Source: Dipteris shenzhenensis (taxonomy: Eukaryota; Polypodiophyta; Polypodiopsida; Gleicheniales). From it: a stretch of 64,000 nucleotides of DNA. Where the stretch lies: assembly GCA_047967505.1 (NCBI GenBank), contig CM106540.1. One strand, written 5' to 3'. The notes beneath the pieces were generated by a model. That model was not told the DNA's origin and ran no database searches. It saw only the letters and a list, made by a program, of their open reading frames with translations. Positions 56,795-64,000 of this stretch are shown here, piece after piece. How positions within the stretch are numbered: position 1 is the first letter of the stretch; each line of letters opens with the position of its first letter. The position numbers and the translations under genes were made by a program.

Positions 56795-57700
56795 TACATG
56801 TACATAGGGACATCTTCTATCTTAGCCCTATTATCTTCCATAAGCTTTAAGTTTTGATCAAAGGGGGTATCCATTGGCTTGCATTCTTTCATTTCAAACC
56901 TTTTCAACATATTCAAGGCATACAATATTTGCATAAGCCAAGTATCATCAGGTGTCCTCACCATCTGTAAACTAAGAAAAAATGTAGATCTCAAGTCCTT
57001 CATATCAAACTCCTTTTTTAGCATGCTTTTTACTTCAGCAATCCCATCATCATTCACTGCCAATCAATATCAAATCATCCACATAAATAACAAACACAAC
57101 ATAACCTGCATTTGTCAACTAAAAACCCAAGCTCATGCAAGTATCTACTTATCCTTCATTCTAGACACTAGGTGCCTACTTCAGCCCATAAAAAGCTTTC
57201 TTCAACGTGTAGAAATAGTTTGGGATAGTTAGGGTGTACATACTTTTCAGGTTGTACCATGTAAATCTCTTCTAATAAGTCACCATTTAGGAAGGTATTC
57301 TTAACATCCATTTTCTATAATTCCTAGTCTTTTGAAGCAGACAATGCAATGATAGTTTTCATTGTTGCCATCTTAGCAATAGGGCTAAAAGTTTCTTCAT
57401 AATCCAAACCATATTGTTGTGCATAGCCTTTAGCAACAACTAGCCTTGACTTATACCTTTATATAGACCCATCAGACTTTCATTTGACCTTATAAACCCA
57501 CTTATAGTTGATGGGATTTTTACCTTTAGGCAACTCCACTAGATCCCTAGTCTGATTAGCTACAAGGGCATCAAATTATTCCTCCATGGCACTCATCTAA
57601 TGCTCATGTAAAATAGCCTCATCAAATGTGGTAGGCTAGTATATGATCCTTAACATTTTCCGTATATGCATAGTGTCTAGCAATATATCTGTTGTAGGTC
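56795..57700 (-). pseudogene. copia 2 reverse transcriptase (broken)
   Basis: Minus-strand pieces: NPINYKWVYKVK, MDVKNTFLNGDLLEEIYMVQ, then GYVVFVIYVDDLILIG (YVDD kept, about 57070-57110), SMLKKEFDMKDL, LNMLKRFEMKECKPMDTPF, DVPMYM. The next residues lie at 53463 and below, past the inserted element. Several stops. Confidence 0.9.
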
Positions 57701-58099
57701 AACCTATCAATAGGATATCTCACACTCTAAGGCCTTCTTGGTTGGGTGTACTTCTTGACTCTGTGAGGAGGTATGTACCTGCTTGCCTTTGCTCCAGGTG
57801 TACACACACAAGATAAACCCAACTCACTATCCAAACTTTCACTGCCAACTGAATCATAACCACAATTTGTTGGTCCAAGAACATCCTCAAAGGCCTCTAC
57901 TTTCCCTTTATCCCTCCCCTCACTGACACATCAGTGTCAGTAGGAAATAGATGAAGTCCTCCTTAACCTAATTGTCCATGGATTTACACTTGTAAAACCA
58001 CTAAATGTAGGCCAAGACATAGAAGTACTGAGAGGATGATTTGTATCATGTGCATTAACTTCAGATGTATTATCTGGGAGGCTTGCCATACCAGGATCC

Positions 58100-58440
58100 T
58101 AGCTCATCAAAGAGACCATCCCAACTAATTAATGTCTTCCTAGTGGAATGATTGTAGCACTTATATCCTTTCTAACATTAAATTTTTTGTAATAGATGGG
58201 ATATGCAAGACATCCTACAACTTCTTTGTCTTGCCATCATGTATAACCAAGGGAACAATACTCGTATGAGTTATATCATGTTGTATATCATCACCAGTGC
58301 ATACATTCCCATGATTACTAAGAGGCATCTCATCAAACCACTCTCCATGAAGTGTCATGTGGTTAGATGCTCTTGAGTCAAATGTACCAAACATCTTCCA
58401 AACCAACATCATTAGACTTATGACGCTACACATGTGTCAT
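58100..58440 (-). pseudogene. copia 2 protease joined to integrase tail (internal deletion)
   Basis: From 58433: MFGTFDSRASNHMTLHGEWF (protease, usual DSGAS changed to DSRAS) and IVPLVIHDGKTKKL. Immediately after, in another frame, comes YKCYNHSTRKTLISWDGLFD, the C-terminal tail of copia integrase. The whole integrase core is gone. Confidence 0.8.
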
Positions 58441-58444
58441 GGCA

Positions 58445-58850
58445 AATAACTTATCTAATGACCCCTCATTTGCATTACTAGAGGAAGCATAATGTCCCTG
58501 CTAATTTGGTTTTGCCCTTTGATTGGATTGCTTTTCAAGCCAATCCTTAGCAATGTGAACAATATTTCCATAATAGTGACATTCCTTATTTCTATTTGAT
58601 TGATTAACATGTTGTTGAGATTGGTGCCAAGACCTCTACCACTAGATCCAAATCTCCCCCTTGATCAGAAGGATCCTCTACCTCTGATTTTGTGCATTTT
58701 GACAGCCCCAACTTTGATTCTGATTCTAGGAATAAGATGCATTTGTGAAATCACCTCTACCACACGAGATGAACCTATCCCTCTACCACCTCTAGCTCTC
58801 TGATTAGAGTAAAATACAACATCTTTGAACCACTTGTTACAATATCAGCA
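58445..58850 (-). pseudogene. copia 2 gag end
   Basis: Minus strand: an arginine/glycine-rich run (GRGLGTN, GRGSF, RARGGRGIG) and a decayed zinc knuckle (KECHYYGNIVHIAKDW, with Tyr for the second Cys), then LDKLFAMTHV ahead of the protease. Confidence 0.6.
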
Positions 58851-59149
58851 ATAAGGGTAATCTGTAGGCAAACCACTAGCCAATATGCAGCCAACAATGG
58901 AAATCAATGTGCCCAAAAATGTTACCACAATATCCAGTTCACAATGGAAGCCAATGGTAGCTCAAAGGCATCATGACATCAACTGCAATATATGCATCAA
59001 CTGGACAATATGCATCCAAACATCCTTTCAAATATTTTAAGATATTGAAGACACCAAGTCATTTGAGCAAGATCCATAACGTTGCTAGATGAGCATTGTT
59101 GAGAGTGAGAGTAATAAATGGTCATTGAACTAAAAATGATCCTCCATCC

Positions 59150-59565
59150 TCAATAATTGATTCAAAGTGTGAAACAGGCATTGAGTGATCATGGTACAGA
59201 AGTTGAAAGGGATCTAGTGCAAAATTTATACCGTATTGGCAATAAATTTCTTTTGAAATAAAGACCATACATAGATTGGCCTTCTAAGGTACTCGGAAGC
59301 CCAAAGAAGACAAAAATGGTCATCCCAAAGTCCACTGTTTGATATCATCTTGGTCATGTGCTGAAAATATTATTCATAGTCTCATACCCCATGCAATTTT
59401 TCCAATAACTCCAAAGCTAGAAGTTTCTTTAAACATTCTACAGCTTTTGGACAATTTTGGTGTAGTGCATCCCTAAATTGATTTACTTGTTGCAATCCAC
59501 AACTCCTTGGCTGATGGTTTGGATTTTAAAAAATACCTTCGAGCATCAAATAAGAAATCACCATG
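59150..59565 (-). pseudogene. OTU-like protease module 1 (decayed)
   Basis: Minus strand in order: GDFLFDARRYFLKSKPSAKE with LWIATSKSI (from 59562), an LHG-type turn near 59390, SGLWDDHFCLLWASEYLRRP with IYVWSL (near 59330), then DPFQLLYHDHSMPVSHFESI (to about 59152). GD.LFD, then W(G/D)DHF..L.AS, then HF..I is the order of OTU cysteine proteases. The residue where OTU enzymes carry the catalytic Cys is Phe here. Stops and shifts break it. Confidence 0.6.
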
Positions 59566-59744
59566 AGCATATCATAACTCTTAACATGCTTCAACTGGTG
59601 CTATTCCTTGAATTGTTTCGTCATAGAAGAACTTTTATGCATGGCTTTTGACCTTGTGATTTGTTTTGCTCTCCTTAAGGACAAAACATCAAACAAATCA
59701 ATCACATTCGTGGGACCCTTTTCCTTATCTACTATATTAATCCA

Positions 59745-60240
59745 CACAATTGGCTCAAAATGGCCCGGATGCATGGGCAATCATCGTAAAATATTTGCAA
59801 AGGATCCATGAAAAAAAAACCATACTTTGCATAAATTTTCTTGTTTATAAAGACCACACATGGATTTTCCTTTGTGAAAGTAAGTTGATGCCCCCAGAAT
59901 AGTAAAGTGATCTCCCCACAAGCCACCTCATGATGCATAGATGCTCATACATGCAAGGTATTCATCACAAGTTTGCACGCCGTGCAAGCTACACAAAAGG
60001 CCTTCGCCTATATAGGTATACTTTTAGGTAACCTCTTGTTGTTTGCTTCTCTTTCCTATGCAAAGAAGCAACAAATTCTTTAATTGCAATAGCTTGGATT
60101 TCTTTTGATGTCAAGTTTGTGTTTGTCAAATAACATATATTTTTATAATTTTACTTGTAGTATAGCTCCATGGAAGTTCCAAGGATATTAACATCTTCTT
60201 GAAGCATAGCATCGACAAAACCAAAAAAAATTTGTTGGTG
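59745..60240 (-). pseudogene. OTU-like protease module 2 (decayed)
   Basis: Minus strand: LTSKEIQAIAIKEFVASLHR (near 60100), LHGVQTCDEYLACMSIYA, then stop, GGLWGDHFTILGASTYF (59900-59930), KIHVWSL, DPLQIFYDD and GHFEPIVWINIVDKEKGPT (about 59740-59768). The His region is the best kept. The GD.LFD box is not clear in this unit. Confidence 0.6.
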
Positions 60241-60339
60241 TAGCAACAAGCGACAGATCTTGACTCTCGTTGGGTTGCAAAGCCACCATGGCAATACCCT
60301 TCATAGCATAAGAAGTTTCAGGGGTAGATGTTGCAGATA

Positions 60340-60760
60340 TCTTGATAATTGGTTTAAAATGATAGTAATTCATAGTCCTATCATCATACAAAATTTGCAA
60401 GGGCTTCGAAAAATATTTGTGCCCACATTTTATGAAAATTGTTTTATTAAAGACCACACATACATAAGTCTTTAAAGAAAACTCCACAAAATAGCAAATT
60501 GATTGCACCAAATACCACCATGCATTGCTAGAATAGTCATTCACTCAAGGTACTCTTCGCAAAATTGAACCCCATGCAATGCATGTATAAATTCCAAAGA
60601 TAGATGTGGTTCTAGACAATCTACCACCTACTCAGTATTATTGTGCAAACACACTATGAATTTTTGAACAGCGATAGTGTGAAGCTCATTAGAATCTACA
60701 CTTCCTTCTATTATAAATCTTATCATGTCAAACAAAGAATCACCACTTACATATTCATAG
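60340..60760 (-). pseudogene. OTU-like protease module 3 (decayed)
   Basis: Minus strand: YVSGDSLFDMIRFIIEGSVD (GDSLFD complementary to 60728-60745), SNELHTIAVQKFIVCLHNN, LEFIHALHGVQFCEEYLE, stop, AMHGGIWCNQFAILWSF, a frame change, KPLQILYDD and YYHFKPIIKISA (60342-60364). Ser stands at the expected catalytic Cys. This is the most complete unit. Confidence 0.65.
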
Positions 60761-61451
60761 TCAACCACATGGCATAGCTGCTGCTTTCACAACACATCAT
60801 CATTTTGCTTGTAGCCATTAGAAACAAGATATAGATCAAAGATCCTAGATTATACCATACCTCTTGCTTTGCATTCCAAGTCCCATGCTTCTAGCTATAG
60901 TGAGAAACACTCCCAAGTTCAAGCTTCCAATCAAGCTAGCATTAACAATTGCAATACTCTAAGCTCTTAGACATATACAACAAGTAACATTACTCCCAAA
61001 ATTGCAATTTCAAGATTTTTTTTCCTAGATTAGCCAAACAATAGCTACTTCATTGCATATAGATTTGCAAGGTTTCTTTTCTTTTTGCAGCACATGGTCT
61101 TTTCAGAAATAGCTCTACAAATAGCTTCTTTGATTGTGTATAGGTTTGTGATATATCTTTGGTCTAAAAAATTGTGGCTTTAAGAAATTGTTTCTTGGAT
61201 TGGCCAAATCACATATTTTTTTCATTGCATATAGATTTGAAAAATTGTTTTTCTTTTTTCTCAGCATATAGTTTTTTAAAAAGATTTTGCATCAAATTGG
61301 AAAATGGCTTTCCTTACAATACAAAGATTTGTAAAGTAGCTTTTATTTCTTTGGCAATATATGGCTCCTCTCGCAGCTTTTCTCCCCTTTCTTTTGAATT
61401 GCTCAAACAATAGATTTCCCAATCACACAAGATGTCACTCAACAATTATCA
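60761..61451. other. Nothing recognised
   Basis: AT-rich DNA with several ATAGATTTG.AA.TTTTT-like repeats at 61050-61330. No gene supported. Confidence 0.4.
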
Positions 61452-61786
61452 TGTTGGAATATGAAGCCAAAGTGAGTCTAAAATGAGTGTTCTAGGTGGT
61501 CTAGGTGTGGTTTTATAGTCTACTAAGTCCTAGACATGCCATGTGTCATATTGGGAGATATCCCATAGACATTGTGACTTTCTAGAGTCTAGTGGCACAC
61601 TATATAGTGTTGTACTTGTCTATTGTCTATTACATCAGTCAACATCAAGCTTTATATCATGTGAGTATTTTGGTTATCATTGCCTACCACTTGTTCTTTT
61701 ATTTGCTTTCCATTTTGCCTTTCCATTATGCTTTCCATATTTCCATTCCATTCCTAGTTAGTTTGGCATACCTCCATGTCTCTTCA
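61452..61786 (+). repeat. 5' LTR of element 61452-63633
   Basis: TGTTGGAATATGAAGCC...ATGTCTCTTCA, two bases before the PBS. Confidence 0.9.
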
Positions 61787-61800
61787 TATGGTATCAAAGC

Positions 61801-62860
61801 TAGCTTTCCTCAAGGAATGAGGAGGCCTTGAAGCCCATCTCAGACCTATGGAGAGGCTAGCTCCTTCCACTCTAGTTCCACTCTCCTCCTCTCCTTCCTT
61901 GAGCACTCCCTCTTCTTCCTTTGCCTCTCCACCTTGAGCTCCTTTCCAATCCCAAGCCTCACCAATGTGAAGCTACCCATCTACGACATGATGCTGAGAT
62001 TCTACCATGACTTGGAGCCCGATTCTTTGCCCACCATTGCTCAACCAACTGAGCCACTAGCCTCTTCTGCACTCCATCAACCTACAAATAGGCCGTACAG
62101 CCTGTCGGCAAGTAGGTCGTACAAGCCGTACAATTTGTATGGACTATTTTCGTGCAATCCTGTGCCATACAGCCTGCCCATACACCTATTGTTCACGCTC
62201 CCTCACACCATTTTCCCTCAAGACTACCACCAACAATAGCTATTTTAGCCTCAAAATGTGTGTCTAATAGTAGCTGCTTCTACCCTCGCCATTTTGCACT
62301 CAAAATCCACACCATCTCAGCTCTCTTCTGCTTGCCACAAGGTCACCTTCCCTGCTCACTTGCTGCACATGCTACTTTTGCTATTGCCCATGTAGCTCTA
62401 GCTCCTGCTACCCACACTACACTTGCTATTCCACATTCTATCAACAATAAGTGAAGCTACTCCGAGCTTGATGTGAGCTCCAAACACTTCTCGACTTCTT
62501 CGATTACCACCCGATTGTCCTTGGTGATCGAGCTCCACTTTTGACCGACTCTCTAAGTGCTCGTGACACCTCTGGCCTCTACTTCAACATCGATGACTCT
62601 CACTTAGCCATTTGGAGAGTCACTATGTGAGTGCTCCATTTAGCTACCCCATGGACTTCACCAACACATCTTTTGGGGCATTCCTACCTAGCGAGCGCTT
62701 CATCAACATTGTCATCAACTCGTAGGGATGTGCACACATGTGCATTAGCTACTTGGAGGGCATCTCTTACTTCTAAGAGATCTATTTTTATTATTCCTAC
62801 AACTTGATGTATTTTGGGGTCCTCTGCTCTGGGTAGTCCCCCCTTAAATGATATGTATTG
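61801..62860 (+). other. Interior of the non-autonomous element, unrecognised
   Basis: The frame 61934-62239 (starting at a CTG/ATG-like position) reads SSFPIPSLTNVKLPIYDMML and has no recognised domain. Other frames are broken. It replaces the gag region of its relative. Confidence 0.45.
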
Positions 62861-63298
62861 AGTGTTTGGTTTTCATTGAGTCTAAAGGTTCTTTGCCTTG
62901 GATAGTCCTCCTAAAAAGATGTATTGGTTTTCCTATTTTGGTGTGTGGCTTTCTAACATGTCCTGTTATGAAGCCAAGGGGGGATGTACTATGGGAGCCA
63001 AATGTATTGGCTTTGATAGGTTTATTTGTTTATCAGGCCTGGCTTGAGAGGATGTTGGTGCAGTGATCTCCTAGACCTCTGAGTTGGTCATGCATCCATG
63101 CATGATGAGCCTTTGAGCCATGCTAGATGAGATTTCTATGTTATGCTTAGTAGCCTCTAAGCCATGCTCACTTGCCTCTGAGATTGTGTGGGAACCATGT
63201 CTAGTTCTAGATTGGCATGCACAATTTTGATGACAGTCATTGCCATGTACTGTTCTTGGTTCCATTCCAGTAGTCTCTCACCTTGCCTTCATGGGGGG

Positions 63299-63633
63299 TG
63301 TTGGAGTATGAAGCCAAAGTGAGTCTAAAATGAGTGTTCTAGGTGGTCTAGGTGTGGTTTTATAGTCTAGTGAGTCCTAGACATGCCATGTGTCATATTG
63401 GGAGATATCCCATAGACACTATGACTTTCTAGAGTCTAGTGACACATTATATAGTGTTGTACTTGTCTATTGTCTATTACATCAGTCAACATCAAGCTTT
63501 ATATCATGTGAGTATTTTGGTTATCATTCCCTAGCACTTGTTCTTTCATTTGCTTTCCATTTTGCCTTTCGATTATGCTTTCCATATTTCCATTCCATTC
63601 CTAGTTAGTTTGACATACCTCCATGTCTCTTCA
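63299..63633 (+). repeat. 3' LTR of element 61452-63633
   Basis: TGTTGGAGTATGAAGCC...ATGTCTCTTCA, the same length as the 5' LTR with about a dozen differences. Confidence 0.9.
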
Positions 63634-64000
63634 TATCGTTTCCAATCAAGAAATAACTTTAGATCTAGAGTGTTCTTTAGTGCCAATGTCCTCCGTTACA
63701 TCATCATCCTCAAAATTTTCTATCAGTGTATAGACAGTCAACAAATTCCCAAATGTCAACCCAAATTGTCCATCAACATGTATAGAACTAATTCGGCATC
63801 AAAAATCCTCTAATTCTTGTTGAAATATTCATCAATCAAAGTATTTATCCCAACAATGGAGATATTCCCAAGGGTCCTTTACATTTGCTCAAACCTCAGT
63901 ACCAATTCCTTATTTAATTATTGTAATCATACAATTGATAGTTTCTGGTTCTACGTAACGGACGCAATGTATGCTATTATAGATATTCTTGCCTATTCTT
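63634..64000. other. Flank, nothing recognised
   Basis: AT-rich sequence continuing the insertion host of the element to its left. No gene or repeat supported. Confidence 0.4.

Larger units (their letters stand above)
56795..58850 (-). mobile_element. copia element 2, right part (RT, integrase tail, protease, gag end)
   Basis: Continues 53463 across the insertion. On the minus strand from 58850: RGG-rich gag end and knuckle-like region, protease, integrase C-terminal end, then RT. The integrase core is absent. No 5' LTR was recognised to the right, so the end near 58850 is approximate. Confidence 0.8.
61452..63633 (+). mobile_element. Non-autonomous LTR element, same family as 4753-7281
   Basis: Two 335-bp LTRs (61452-61786, 63299-63633), PBS TGGTATCAAAGC (61789-61800), terminal polypurine tract GGGGGG (63293-63298), target sites TATCA/TATCG (61447-61451, 63634-63638; 4 of 5). 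LTR ends and the last ~430 bp of the interior are homologous to the nested element at 4753-7281. The interior has no gag that I can recognise, only unnamed frames (61934-62239). Confidence 0.9.

Overview
The window is nuclear DNA of a land plant. It has a two-exon plant pectin methylesterase gene, Ty1/copia and chromodomain Ty3/gypsy retrotransposons primed by initiator tRNA-Met, plant-type LINE and CACTA remnants, and long AT-rich deserts. The density of old, nested, stop-ridden elements fits a very large genome such as a gymnosperm. That is inference; nothing here fixes the species.

Layout: 1-7593 is a minus-strand copia element, cut by the window start, with a small gag-only LTR element nested in its 5' LTR (exact 5-bp target duplication). 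7594-13633 holds GA-rich and minisatellite DNA, a MITE with an exact 8-bp target duplication, a LINE ORF1/DUF4283 relic, a CACTA-type DUF4216 relic flanked by AGATGCG-like repeats, and a small LTR. 13634-16500 is an AT-rich desert with tandem duplications. 17996-20014 is the one gene that looks intact: a 627-residue type I pectinesterase with pro-domain and one 135-bp intron. 21855-24075 is a three-unit, ~740-bp tandem array that duplicates part of a decayed multi-exon gene of unknown family running to about 25890. 26326-27351 is a broken histone H3-like gene with a long serine/proline-rich tail. 27352-34695 is mostly desert with copia and LINE scraps, a perfect 34-bp hairpin and microsatellites.

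34696-43421 is a full-length chromodomain gypsy element whose RT/RNase H core is deleted and whose 2.3-kb LTRs carry four tRNA-like (Pol III A/B box) modules. 43422-53614 is a direct ~5.9-kb duplication of part of that LTR, a LINE without RT, and a copia fragment. Inside the second copy a gag-type element (53464-56789) is inserted with an exact 5-bp target duplication; the interrupted copia element resumes at 56795. 59150-60760 holds three decayed tandem OTU-like protease modules. 61452-63633 is a second non-autonomous LTR element of the family nested at 4753-7281.

History read from nesting: copia insertion, then the gag-type insertion, then tandem duplication with one breakpoint in the gypsy LTR and one in the gag-type element's LTR, then small deletions. 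Only the pectinesterase gene is likely to make a functional protein.
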